Positions 13,812 through 22,809 of a DNA stretch of 24,528 nucleotides are shown one piece after another. Below the pieces are notes generated by a model. It was not told the DNA's origin and ran no database searches. It saw nothing but the letters and a program-made list of their open reading frames with translations. Each line of letters starts with the position of its first letter. The stretch's first letter is position 1. This stretch comes from an uncultured bacterium (GTDB lineage Bacteria; Verrucomicrobiota; Kiritimatiellia; RFP12; UBA1067): contig URIT01000037.1 of assembly GCA_900547945.1 (NCBI GenBank), positions 1-24,528 on the forward strand. Reading direction: 5' to 3'. Both the position numbers and the translations under genes were made by a program.

Positions 13812-16800
13812 ATGAAGAGCAGCAAACCGAAGACCACGCGGTCGCTCCTGGCCGCCCTGGCGCTGTGTGCGGGCCTTCTCGGCAGGGCCGAGGATCAGCC
13901 GCAGCCGATAGACGGCGTTCTCACCTTCGACGTGCCCGAAGGCGCCGTCGTGCGGTACGCCGAACCGCTCGGCGCGGACATCAGGCAGCTCGTCAAGATC
14001 GGCGCGGGCACGCTCGTCGTCACGAACGACGCCAACGGCGCGTTCCTCGGCACGGTCGAGGTGCGCGCGGGCGTCCTGGAGGCGCAGAGCGCGCTCACGA
14101 CGACGCTCAACGTACTCGGCAGCCGGGCGGAGAACACGATCACCGTCTCGGCGGGCGCGCAGCTCCTCGCGCGCGTGCCGGCCGGCAAGAACCAGTTTGC
14201 CCAACGCTTCCCGAACAACCTCGTCCTTGCCGGGAACGGCCCCGACGGGCGCGGCGCGCTCCTCTTCGTCCGTTCCGGGGGCGACTGGAACATCGACCAC
14301 CTCTTCTCGAACGTCGCGCTTGCGGGCGATGCGGGCGTGAACATGATGGGAGGCGGGCGCATGGGCTTCAGCGGCCGCCTCGACTTCAACGGCCACACGC
14401 TCACGTACTGCTCCTACGCCACGGACACCAGCAAATCGCTTATCTTCAGCGGAAAGCCGACCGTCTTCCGCAACGGCCACCTGAAGGTCGTGAACGGCGG
14501 TGGCGTGACCTGGCAGGACATGAAGACCTTCGAGGGCGGGCCGGACTGCACGGTCACGATCGGCCAAGGAGGCAAACTCGACCTCTGGGGCGCGGCGTTC
14601 GCGGGCGATCTCTGGACGTTCGTCTTCGAGGAGGGGACTTTCCTGCGCCTCGGCGCCGGCACGAAAGCGGGCGAGAACATCCTCCCGATGCCGATCCGCC
14701 TGGACGGCAACGTTGCCGTCGAAACCTACACGCAGTACGAAAACCTGCGTGCCACGCTCTCCGGCGCGGGCCGCCTGACGATGGCCACCACGTCGAAGAA
14801 CGCCGCCCTCTGGCTGACGGGGACGGCGAACGACGGCTGGTCCGGCGGCCTCTCCGCAAACGCCGGCACCGTCTGGGCGACCGTCCCCGGCTCGCTCGGC
14901 ACCGGCCCCCTGCGCGCGGCGGGCGGCACGCTGAACCTCCCCGCCGGCCCCGGCGGCTGGGACTTCCCCGCCCTCCACGCCGCCCTTGCGCGCTGGGACG
15001 GCGAGGGCGCCGTGAACGTCTACACGGCCGAGGGCGAAACGCTTACGGACGACCTCGCCTTCACGGCGGCGATCCCCTACCGCCACGGCGGGCCCGGCAC
15101 CCTCGTCTTCGCGGCGCGCGTCACGGCGGACGGCCAGTCGAAGCTCGTCAACGGCGCGGGCACGATGCGCGTCGCCGACTGCGGCGAGACGCGCTACCTC
15201 TCTTCGCTCGACGCGACGGGCGGCACGCTCGAACTCCTCAACGCGGGCCGCCTCTTCATCGCAACGCGCAACGAGGCGGGCGAAATCGTGAAGACGAACA
15301 CCGTCATCACGGTCGGCGGCACGAACGCCGACGCCCCCGCGCGCCTGATCGTGGGCGAAGGGACGCAGCTCGTCACCGCCGAGGCGCCGCACCAGCGGCG
15401 GGGCGCGCAGCTCACGGTTTCCGATGCCGGCCCGGCCGGCGCCATCCTGGAGATCCGCCCGGGCGCCGTCATCACGAACGGCTTCCACGTCGGCCAGAAC
15501 GGCGGCCAAGGCGCCGTCTACCAGACCGGCGGCAGGGTCCGCAACAACGCCAAGGCCGGGAACGACGGCTCGCTCGGCGTCACCGCCGGCTCCTACGGCT
15601 ACTGGGGGCTCTACGGCGGCGAACTGGAGATCGACAGCTGGTACGGCCTCGCCCGCAGCAAGGGGAGCGTGGGCGTCTTCGAGCAGACGGGCGGCACGCT
15701 CCTGCTCACGGACGGCAACCTTGCAATCAGCCGCGGCGGCGACGCCGAGTTCCACATGTCCGGCGGCACATTCGTCCAGACGGGCTGGGGGGGCCCCTCG
15801 CTCGCGCTCGGCAACCTCAGCTGGGGAGACAAGGCGAAGGGCCCGATGGAGGCCGTGCTGACGCTCGCGGGCGACAACCCGCAGATGACGCTCAGGAAAT
15901 GGCTCAGCCTCATGGAGCGCACGAACACGGCGACCTCGGTCGTCAATCTCAACGCGGGCGTGCTGGCGGCCCCGTACGCCGCGAAGATGGCGACGTTCCA
16001 GGAGGACAACAAGACCGCGCTCGCGCCGCTCCGCACGGACGTCCACGCCTACGTCAACTTCGGCGGCGGCACGTTCCGGGGCACGGGCAACCAGGCGACG
16101 CTCTTCGGCGCGGGCGACAACTGCGCGGACGCCGCCACCGTCTTCCCCGGCGGCGCGACGATCGACGTGAACGGCTTCGCGCTCGGCAACGGCGACGACG
16201 TGCCGTTCGTCCGGCCTGCGGGGAAGGGCCTCGCCGCCATCGCCCTGCCGCCGGACGCCCCGACGACCGGCTACATCGGCGCGCCCCGGGTCTTCATCAC
16301 CGCCACGGACGGCGGCGCGGGCGCGACGGCCCACTGCGCGTTCGACGCCGCCACCGGCGCCATCGGCCCCATCGCGGTGACCTCCCCCGGCTGGGGCTAC
16401 ACCACGCCCCCCACCGTGCAGATCCGCTCCGCCGACGGGAAGACGCTGGTGGCCTGCACGGCGACGCTCACGGCGGGCGACCAGCAGCCGTGCGGCGGCC
16501 TCGTCGTCACGAACGCCGCCGTGACCGCCGGCACCTTCACCCTTGGCGGCGTCAACACCTACACGGGCGCGACGGTCGTCGCATCCGGCACGCTCGCGCT
16601 CGGCCGGGCGGACGCCCTGCCCGCCGCAAACGAGGTCCGCTGCGCCGGCGGCACCTTCGACGCGAACGGCCACACCGTCTCCTACGCCCGCGTGGGCGGC
16701 TGGGGAGCCCTTCGGAACGGTTCCGTGACGGTGACGGACGCCCTTGTCTTCGACGTTGCGGACCATTCGGACCCCGCGCGCTTCCTGGACGTCTCCGCTT

Positions 16801-17009
16801 CCCTCCAGCTTGCCGACGGCGCCACCGTCGTCTTCACGCAGACGAACCGGCTCACGCGCGGCGTCTCCTACACGCTCGCCAAGGCGAAGACGCCCTTCCC
16901 CGCGCGCCTCGCCTCCAACCTGCCCACCCCCTGGACGGTCTACCTCACCGACGGAGGGACCACCCTCAAGCTGCACTACCAGGAGGGCAGCGTCCTCTTC
17001 TTCCGCTAG
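13812..17009 (+). CDS. Large autotransporter-type beta-strand-repeat surface protein
   Basis: A 1065-residue exported protein with a signal peptide (KPKTTRSLLAALALCAGLLGRA) and a very repetitive, Gly/Thr/Asn-rich beta architecture. Units of the autotransporter-associated beta-strand type recur: IGAGTLVVTNDANGAFLGTV near 60, GPGTLVFAARVTADGQSKLVNGAGTMRV in the middle and GGVNTYTGATVVASGTLALG near 920. They predict a long beta-solenoid passenger. The C-terminus (TTLKLHYQEGSVLFFR) has no 12-strand outer-membrane barrel, no LPXTG and no PEP-CTERM, so the anchoring route is unclear. I chose the ATG at 13812, with AAGGAG upstream, over an in-frame TTG at 13740. It is the only plus-strand protein gene and is preceded by a promoter with a poly-G spacer. 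Its function may be adhesion or surface coating. Confidence 0.88.
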   Translation: MKSSKPKTTRSLLAALALCAGLLGRAEDQPQPIDGVLTFDVPEGAVVRYAEPLGADIRQLVKIGAGTLVVTNDANGAFLGTVEVRAGVLEAQSALTTTLNVLGSRAENTITVSAGAQLLARVPAGKNQFAQRFPNNLVLAGNGPDGRGALLFVRSGGDWNIDHLFSNVALAGDAGVNMMGGGRMGFSGRLDFNGHTLTYCSYATDTSKSLIFSGKPTVFRNGHLKVVNGGGVTWQDMKTFEGGPDCTVTIGQGGKLDLWGAAFAGDLWTFVFEEGTFLRLGAGTKAGENILPMPIRLDGNVAVETYTQYENLRATLSGAGRLTMATTSKNAALWLTGTANDGWSGGLSANAGTVWATVPGSLGTGPLRAAGGTLNLPAGPGGWDFPALHAALARWDGEGAVNVYTAEGETLTDDLAFTAAIPYRHGGPGTLVFAARVTADGQSKLVNGAGTMRVADCGETRYLSSLDATGGTLELLNAGRLFIATRNEAGEIVKTNTVITVGGTNADAPARLIVGEGTQLVTAEAPHQRRGAQLTVSDAGPAGAILEIRPGAVITNGFHVGQNGGQGAVYQTGGRVRNNAKAGNDGSLGVTAGSYGYWGLYGGELEIDSWYGLARSKGSVGVFEQTGGTLLLTDGNLAISRGGDAEFHMSGGTFVQTGWGGPSLALGNLSWGDKAKGPMEAVLTLAGDNPQMTLRKWLSLMERTNTATSVVNLNAGVLAAPYAAKMATFQEDNKTALAPLRTDVHAYVNFGGGTFRGTGNQATLFGAGDNCADAATVFPGGATIDVNGFALGNGDDVPFVRPAGKGLAAIALPPDAPTTGYIGAPRVFITATDGGAGATAHCAFDAATGAIGPIAVTSPGWGYTTPPTVQIRSADGKTLVACTATLTAGDQQPCGGLVVTNAAVTAGTFTLGGVNTYTGATVVASGTLALGRADALPAANEVRCAGGTFDANGHTVSYARVGGWGALRNGSVTVTDALVFDVADHSDPARFLDVSASLQLADGATVVFTQTNRLTRGVSYTLAKAKTPFPARLASNLPTPWTVYLTDGGTTLKLHYQEGSVLFFR

Positions 17010-17056
17010 ACGGACGCACTGAACGCGAGGCGGACTCCCGTCGGGCCCCTCCTGCC

Positions 17057-17100
17057 AGAAAAAAAGAAAAGCATTTCGCCCTTTACAGGATGAAATGCTT
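17057..17100 (-). terminator. Intrinsic terminator of the tRNA-Asn gene
   Basis: A 9-bp inverted repeat, AAGCATTTC (17069-17077) and GAAATGCTT (17092-17100), with a 14-base loop, begins 8 bases after the tRNA 3' end on the minus strand. A T-rich run follows it (TTTTCTTTTTTTC read on that strand). It stands back-to-back with the end of the surface-protein gene but has no T run in the plus direction. Confidence 0.82.
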
Positions 17101-17108
17101 GCCTTGAA

Positions 17109-17183
17109 TGGCTCGGGCGGCTGGATTCGAACCAGCGACCAATTGATTAACAGTCAACTGCGCTACCACTGCGCCACGCCCGA
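17109..17183 (-). tRNA. tRNA-Asn (anticodon GUU)
   Basis: The minus strand folds into a complete cloverleaf. The 7-bp acceptor stem is TCGGGCG with CGCCCGA, the D-arm GCGC...GCGC, and the anticodon arm GTTGA-CTGTTAA-TCAAT gives anticodon GTT at positions 34-36. The T-arm is GCTGG-TTCGAAT-CCAGC, followed by discriminator G and an encoded CCA. The mature length is 72 plus CCA. Being an ANN-decoding tRNA, it is a substrate of TsaD encoded elsewhere in this window. It has its own promoter and terminator, so it is a single-gene transcript. Confidence 0.97.
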
Positions 17184-17208
17184 ACGTGGTTCGTTGAAAA
17201 CGGGAGAT

Positions 17209-17237
17209 AGTTTACCAAAACGTCGGGCGGGGCGCAA
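17209..17237 (-). promoter_or_regulatory. Promoter of tRNA-Asn
   Basis: On the minus strand, TTGCGC (17237-17232), a 17-bp spacer and TAAACT (17214-17209), the latter preceded by TGG as an extended -10. The -10 lies 25 bases before the mature tRNA 5' end, leaving a short leader for RNase P to remove. Its TTTTGGTAAACTATC block resembles the -10 region of rhaD. Confidence 0.7.
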
Positions 17238-17255
17238 GGGGGAATCCCGAAATTC

Positions 17256-18077
17256 TCACAGGAATTTTTTGTTCAGCGTGAAGCCGAAATCGTGCGCGAT
17301 CTGCTTGAGCTGCTTCACCTGGATGGCGCTCTTCTTCATCGCGCCCGTGGACTGGGCGCGGATGCGGATCTCGGCCGCCTTCTCCACGGTGTCCATGAGG
17401 CCGAAGCAGCGGTCGAAGTCCCTGCCCGAGACGAAGAGCCCGTGGTGGACCCACACGACGATGTTGTACTCGCGCATGAGCTTCGAGGTCGCCGCCGCGA
17501 TCGGGCCCTTCCCCGGCACCATCCACGGCACCACGCCGACGCCTTCGGGGAAGATCACCGGGCATTCGGTCATGATTTCCCACAGGGCGCGCGTGAACGC
17601 CTTGTCCGTCGGCGGCAGCACGAACGTGAGCGCAATGAGGTTGACCGGATGCGCGTGGTAGATGACGCGGTGTTCGCCGCCCGTCAGCTCCAGCTTCACC
17701 TCGTGGTTCTTGAGATGGCTCGGAAATTCGCTTGTCGGCCGGCCGCCGTCCTCAAGACCCCACCAGATGCGGTACTTCGTGCCCGTGGGGTCGATCTCGA
17801 CGATGCCGAAGGCATGCACGGGGTCGCGCATCACGTTGCGCATGTAGCCCGTCGTGCGCGTGACCATGAAGAAGGCGCCCGCGAGCTTCGGTACGCTCTC
17901 GTAGATCTCCTGCCAGTCGCCCGACGCCTTCCTCTGCACCTTCTTCACGTTCGCGGCCTCGTCCTCCGTGAGACGGTAGCTGAGGTTGCCGCCGTTCATT
18001 TCGTGCCAGCCCCTGTCCACGCCGTCCTGGGCGATCTGCATGAAGCCCTTCGTGCAGGGCATGTCGAGAATCTTCAT
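17256..18077 (-). CDS. rhaD: Rhamnulose-1-phosphate aldolase
   Basis: RhaD is a zinc-dependent class II aldolase that splits L-rhamnulose-1-phosphate into dihydroxyacetone phosphate and L-lactaldehyde in the cytoplasm. The 273-residue protein aligns position for position with the E. coli enzyme (274). The catalytic glutamate falls at 117 (RPTSEFPS), and the zinc histidines at 141 and 143 (IYHAHPVN) and 212 (WVHHGLF). The N-terminal glycine segment MNGGNLSYRL is conserved. I chose the ATG at 18077, not the longer open frame to 18149, because the family start MKILDMPCTKGF begins there and a promoter lies at 18112-18120. rhaA and rhaB are not nearby, so the rest of the rhamnose or fucose pathway must be elsewhere. 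Confidence 0.95.
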   Translation of the reverse strand: MKILDMPCTKGFMQIAQDGVDRGWHEMNGGNLSYRLTEDEAANVKKVQRKASGDWQEIYESVPKLAGAFFMVTRTTGYMRNVMRDPVHAFGIVEIDPTGTKYRIWWGLEDGGRPTSEFPSHLKNHEVKLELTGGEHRVIYHAHPVNLIALTFVLPPTDKAFTRALWEIMTECPVIFPEGVGVVPWMVPGKGPIAAATSKLMREYNIVVWVHHGLFVSGRDFDRCFGLMDTVEKAAEIRIRAQSTGAMKKSAIQVKQLKQIAHDFGFTLNKKFL

Positions 18078-18111
18078 TTCACGTACCTTTCTTGAATGGA
18101 AGATGGGGGAT

Positions 18112-18120
18112 AGTATACCA
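18112..18120 (-). promoter_or_regulatory. Extended -10 promoter of rhaD
   Basis: On the minus strand this reads TGG-TATACT, 34 bases before the rhaD ATG, with no clear -35. It shares the surrounding GTGGTATACTATC block with the tRNA-Asn promoter and, more loosely, with the dhaL promoter. No catabolite or rhamnose-regulator operator is recognisable. Confidence 0.6.
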
Positions 18121-18170
18121 CAACAGCGTGCGGTCGCGCGGGAGCGCAACCCTCCCGCGTGCGGACGTTG

Positions 18171-18210
18171 ACAGAAAACGCCGCGTCCCCGAATCCGGAA
18201 ACGCGGCGTT
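18171..18210 (-). terminator. Terminator of the groEL transcript
   Basis: A perfect 10-bp stem, AACGCCGCGT (18177-18186) and ACGCGGCGTT (18201-18210), lies 31 bp after the groEL stop on the minus strand and is followed by TTTTCTGTC, a short T-rich tail. A second GC hairpin (CGCGGGAG with CTCCCGCG, 18137-18159) follows and may back it up before the rhaD promoter. Confidence 0.75.
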
Positions 18211-18240
18211 CTGGAACCGTCGGAACGACGGTTGGCGGCC

Positions 18241-19875
18241 TTACATCATGCCGTCCATGCCAGGCTGGCCGGCGCCGTGGCCGCCGCACCCGCAGTCCTT
18301 CTTCTCGGGGATGTCGGTGACCATGCAGTCGGTCGTAAGGAGGAGGCCCGCGATCGACGCCGCGTTCTGGAGCGCCGTGCGCGCGACCTTGGCCGGATCG
18401 ACGACGCCGCACTTGATGAGGTCGCCGTATTCGCCCGTGCGCACGTTGTAGCCCTCGGAGCCCTTCTTGCCCTTGACCGTGGCGATCACGAGCGCGGCTT
18501 CCTGGCCGGCGTTGTTCACGAGCTTGCGGAGCGGGGCCTCGATCGCGCGGGCGATGATGGCCGCGCCGACCTTTTCGTCGCCCGTGAGCTCCAGGTCCCC
18601 GACGGCCTTCTGGCAGCGCAGATAGGCGACGCCGCCGCCGGGAACGATGCCCTCCTCGACGGCCGCGCGGGTCGCGTGGAGCGCGTCGTCGACGCGGTCC
18701 TTCTTCTCCTTCATCGCGGCTTCCGTCGCGGCGCCGACCTTGATGATCGCGACGCCGCCGGCGAGCTTGGCGAGACGCTCCTGCAGCTTCTCGCGGTCGT
18801 AGTCGGAGGTCGTCTCCTCGATCTGGCGCTTGATGAGCGCGACGCGGGCGGAGATGTCGGCCGACTTACCCTTGCCCTTGACGATCGTGGTGTTGTCCTT
18901 GTCCACCGTGACCTTCGCGGCGCTGCCGAGCATGTCGAGCGTGACGTTCTCGAGCTTGATGCCGAGGTCCTCGCTGATGAGCTTGCCGCCCGTGAGGATC
19001 GCGATGTCCTCAAGGATCGCCTTGCGGCGGTCGCCGAAGCCCGGCGCCTTGACGGCGCAGACCTGGAAGGAGCCGCGCAGCTTGTTCACGACGAGCGTCG
19101 CGAGCGCCTCGCCCTCGACGTCCTCGGCGATGATCATGAGCGGCTTGCCCGTCTTGGCGACGCTCTGCAGCACCGGCAGCATGTCCTGGAGATTCGTGAT
19201 CTTCTTCTCGAAGAGGAGGATGTAGGGGTTTTCAAGGACGCACTCCATCTCCTCGGGATCCGTCACGAAGTACGGCGAGAGATAGCCCTTGTCGAACTGC
19301 ATGCCCTCGACGACATCAAGCGTCGTCTCCAGCGTCTTGGCCTCCTCGACCGTGATCGTGCCGTCCTTGCCGACCTTGTCCATCGCCTCGGAGATGATGT
19401 TACCGATCATCTCCTCGCCGTTGGCGGAGAGCGTCGCGACCTGCGCGATCTCCTCGGCGCTCTTCACCTTCTTGGCGATCTTGGCGATCGCCTCGACGAC
19501 GGCCTCCGTCGCCTTGTCGATGCCGCGCTTGAGGGCCATCGGGTTCGCGCCGGCCGTGATGTTCTTCAGGCCCTCGCGGTAGATCGCCTCCGCGAGCAGC
19601 GTCGCGGTCGTCGTGCCGTCGCCGGCGACGTCGTTCGTCTTCGACGCGACCTCGCGCACCATCTGCGCGCCCATGTTCTCGAAGGGATCGGCGAGCTCGA
19701 TCTCCTTGGCGACCGTCACGCCGTCCTTGGTGATCTGCGGCGAACCGAACTTCTTGTCGAGGATGACGTTGCGGCCGGACGGGCCGAGCGTGCTCGTGAC
19801 CGCGGCGCTGAGCTTTTCAACGCCCGCGAGAATCTTCTGACGCGCCTCCGCGTCGAACTTGATCTGCTTTGCCAT
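18241..19875 (-). CDS. groL: Chaperonin GroEL (Hsp60)
   Basis: GroEL forms the 14-subunit ATP-driven folding chamber closed by GroES. The 544-residue sequence is full length and canonical: AKQIKFDAEARQKILAGVEKLSAAVTSTLGPSGRNV at the start, the ATP-binding GDGTTTATLLAEAI near 86, ENPYILLFEKKI in the apical domain, and VEEGIVPGGGVAYLRC near 400. The tail keeps the usual GMDGMM end but the usual GGM repeats are replaced by DCGCGGHGAGQPG, adding two closely spaced cysteines. The gene is preceded by AAGGAAAGG and lies 65 bp after groES on the same strand. It is the last gene of dnaK-groES-groEL, with a terminator at 18171-18210. Confidence 0.99.
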   Translation of the reverse strand: MAKQIKFDAEARQKILAGVEKLSAAVTSTLGPSGRNVILDKKFGSPQITKDGVTVAKEIELADPFENMGAQMVREVASKTNDVAGDGTTTATLLAEAIYREGLKNITAGANPMALKRGIDKATEAVVEAIAKIAKKVKSAEEIAQVATLSANGEEMIGNIISEAMDKVGKDGTITVEEAKTLETTLDVVEGMQFDKGYLSPYFVTDPEEMECVLENPYILLFEKKITNLQDMLPVLQSVAKTGKPLMIIAEDVEGEALATLVVNKLRGSFQVCAVKAPGFGDRRKAILEDIAILTGGKLISEDLGIKLENVTLDMLGSAAKVTVDKDNTTIVKGKGKSADISARVALIKRQIEETTSDYDREKLQERLAKLAGGVAIIKVGAATEAAMKEKKDRVDDALHATRAAVEEGIVPGGGVAYLRCQKAVGDLELTGDEKVGAAIIARAIEAPLRKLVNNAGQEAALVIATVKGKKGSEGYNVRTGEYGDLIKCGVVDPAKVARTALQNAASIAGLLLTTDCMVTDIPEKKDCGCGGHGAGQPGMDGMM

Positions 19876-19940
19876 GGTGAGATTAACCTTTCCTTACGTG
19901 GGGATCCGGGGGAGACGGGTCTCCTCCGTCCGTTGCATAT

Positions 19941-20228
19941 TTACTTCTCGAACACGCCGAGCAGGTCCTCTTCGCGGACGAGCTGCAGCTTCTTGTCGTT
20001 GATCTTCACTTCCGTGCCGCCGTACTTCGGCAGCAGCACCTCGTCGCCGACCTTGACGTCGAACGCGAGTTCCTTGTGGTCCTTGTCGTACTTCTTGCCG
20101 AGCGCGAGCACCTTGCCCTTGATCGGCTTTTCCTTCGCGGCGTCCGGGATGTAAATGCCGCCAACCATCTGTTCTTTTTCTTCGGCCGGTTCGACGAGAA
20201 CGCGGTCACCGAGAGGTCTGATGTTCAT
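19941..20228 (-). CDS. groS: Co-chaperonin GroES (Hsp10)
   Basis: GroES is the seven-subunit lid of GroEL. The 95-residue protein has the standard start IRPLGDRVLVEP, the mobile loop EKEQMVGGIYIPDAA that contacts GroEL, the GKVLALGKKY turn, VGDEVLLPKYGGTEVK, and the C-terminal EEDLLGVFEK. Length and sequence are typical, with nothing missing. AAAAGGAAAAACGAAG before the ATG provides the ribosome site. It lies 117 bp after dnaK and 65 bp before groEL. No CIRCE (TTAGCACTC-N9-GAGTGCTAA) is present in front of it, unlike many HrcA-controlled groESL operons. The intercistronic hairpin at 20282-20326 lies between it and dnaK. Confidence 0.99.
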   Translation of the reverse strand: MNIRPLGDRVLVEPAEEKEQMVGGIYIPDAAKEKPIKGKVLALGKKYDKDHKELAFDVKVGDEVLLPKYGGTEVKINDKKLQLVREEDLLGVFEK

Positions 20229-20281
20229 CTTCGTTTTTCCTTTTCGGGTCGTTTTTGTTTCTAGATGTTCGAGTTGGCTCC

Positions 20282-20326
20282 GGCGATCCGAGTCGTTCCA
20301 GCTGTTCTGGAACCACTCGAATCGCC
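20282..20326 (-). promoter_or_regulatory. Intercistronic hairpin between dnaK and groES
   Basis: Two 20-bp arms (20282-20301 and 20307-20326) pair at 18 of 20 positions around a 5-base loop. No T run follows on the minus strand, so it is not a classical terminator. It is more likely an mRNA-processing or stabilising structure that uncouples the amounts of dnaK and groESL message. Confidence 0.65.
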
Positions 20327-20345
20327 AAAGCGACTGGTCTGGAGC

Positions 20346-22274
<1,929 letters not shown>

Positions 22275-22311
22275 AGTAGTCTGTCTCGCTTTCTTTTAAA
22301 TTGTCTTTCAT

Positions 22312-22328
22312 CGTCCGCCTCGCAGACG
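22312..22328 (-). promoter_or_regulatory. 5'-UTR hairpin of dnaK
   Basis: A 7-bp stem with one G-U pair and a GAG loop (CGTCTGC-GAG-GCGGACG on the minus strand). If transcription begins about 12 bases after the -12 element at 22343-22344 (near 22331), the hairpin forms within three bases of the 5' end, a position known to protect mRNAs from 5' decay. Confidence 0.5.
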
Positions 22329-22335
22329 ACGCAAT

Positions 22336-22395
22336 TTAATTAGCAAGAACCATGCCAATGCCATCCTTGTTCAATTTCACGGTAAAATCATCCAT
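22336..22395 (-). CDS. Possible 19-codon leader ORF before dnaK
   Basis: A short frame, ATG at 22395 to TAA at 22336, lies in the AT-rich region upstream of dnaK. AAGGA precedes it, but only two bases separate that site from the ATG, which is too close for efficient initiation. The peptide (MDDFTVKLNKDGIG...) is unremarkable. It covers the whole -24/-12 element, so the two readings compete unless a second start site upstream transcribes both. I list it as doubtful. Confidence 0.2.
   Translation of the reverse strand: MDDFTVKLNKDGIGMVLAN
22342..22358 (-). promoter_or_regulatory. -24/-12 (sigma54-type) promoter upstream of dnaK
   Basis: On the minus strand the sequence reads TTGGCATGGTTCTTGCT. 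This matches the sigma54 consensus YTGGCACG-N4-TTGCW at every position but one: GG at -24 (22356-22355), GC at -12 (22344-22343), and exactly ten bases between them. It points toward dnaK, 68 bp before its ATG. No good sigma70 promoter and no CIRCE element is visible in the same interval. An enhancer-binding activator would be needed, and none is encoded in the window. Confidence 0.6.
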
Positions 22396-22436
22396 AATCC
22401 TTGAGATTTCCCCTGCACATGTGACACGGATGGGGC

Positions 22437-22509
22437 AAAATGGCACACGCTGTGGCAGATGTGCCACCGGGTCTTGCCGTGCGGTTGGCACACGCACGGC
22501 AAGACCCGG
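22437..22509 (-). terminator. Double-hairpin terminator after the lipoprotein gene
   Basis: Two stems follow the lipoprotein stop on the minus strand. The first is a perfect 17-bp stem (22467-22483 with 22493-22509, 9-base loop). The second is a TGGCACA/TGTGCCA stem (22441-22447 with 22460-22466) followed by TTTT (22440-22437). Together they should end the metal-efflux transcript before the dnaK promoter region. TGGCACA also occurs in the loop of the first hairpin. Confidence 0.75.
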
Positions 22510-22544
22510 GATCGGTACACACGGGGAGGGACGCACTTCCCGCC

Positions 22545-22751
22545 CTACCGCCCGGATTCCACGGGGGCGGACTCCGTCTGGGCGGGGCGCGGCGGCAGCT
22601 TGTGGTGGTGCTGCGGACTCGGCCGTCCCGCGCGTGCCCGATGGGCGTGCGTGCGCCCCGCGTTCCCCTCCTTCACCGTCATGCACCCCGTCAACCCGCC
22701 GACAGCCAGCGCCGCCAGCAGCACCATGCGCATCATCGTCTTCATGTTCAT
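22545..22751 (-). CDS. Small His-rich lipoprotein
   Basis: A 68-residue protein with a lipoprotein signal: a Met/Lys/Arg start, a hydrophobic core (MVLLAALAVGG) and the lipobox LTGC, with the lipidated Cys at residue 23. The mature chain is only 46 residues, basic and Pro-rich, with five histidines (THAH and HHH), so it may bind a transition metal at the membrane surface. AAGGAG precedes the ATG at 22751. The frame extends to 22793, but that part lacks a start with a ribosome site. It lies 58 bp after the adaptor gene and just before the double-hairpin terminator, so it appears to be the last gene of the efflux operon. I recognise no family. Confidence 0.65.
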   Translation of the reverse strand: MNMKTMMRMVLLAALAVGGLTGCMTVKEGNAGRTHAHRARAGRPSPQHHHKLPPRPAQTESAPVESGR

Positions 22752-22809
22752 GCTTGTTCTCCTTTTGTGTCGTTGTTCGCTTTCAGTTTGCATCTCGCCG
22801 GTTGTTCCC

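Noticed and set aside
13707..16976. A minus-strand open frame of about 1089 codons opposite the surface-protein gene
   Set aside because: It mirrors the third-position GC bias of the real gene, has an Arg/Val/Ala/Glu-rich composition with no domain, and has no ribosome site. The plus-strand frame has a signal peptide and beta repeats.
18232..20154. A plus-strand frame of 640 codons opposite groEL
   Set aside because: It is a shadow of a highly conserved gene, with Arg/Leu/Asp-rich low-complexity translation.
20229..20345. CIRCE operator before groES
   Set aside because: The inverted repeat there does not match TTAGCACTC-N9-GAGTGCTAA. The same check was negative before dnaK and groEL.
22484..22500. 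A second, plus-strand -24/-12 match in TTGGCACACGCACGGC
   Set aside because: The GG-N10-GC spacing fits, but the TTGC part is CGGC. It is part of a perfect hairpin, and no plus-strand gene follows.
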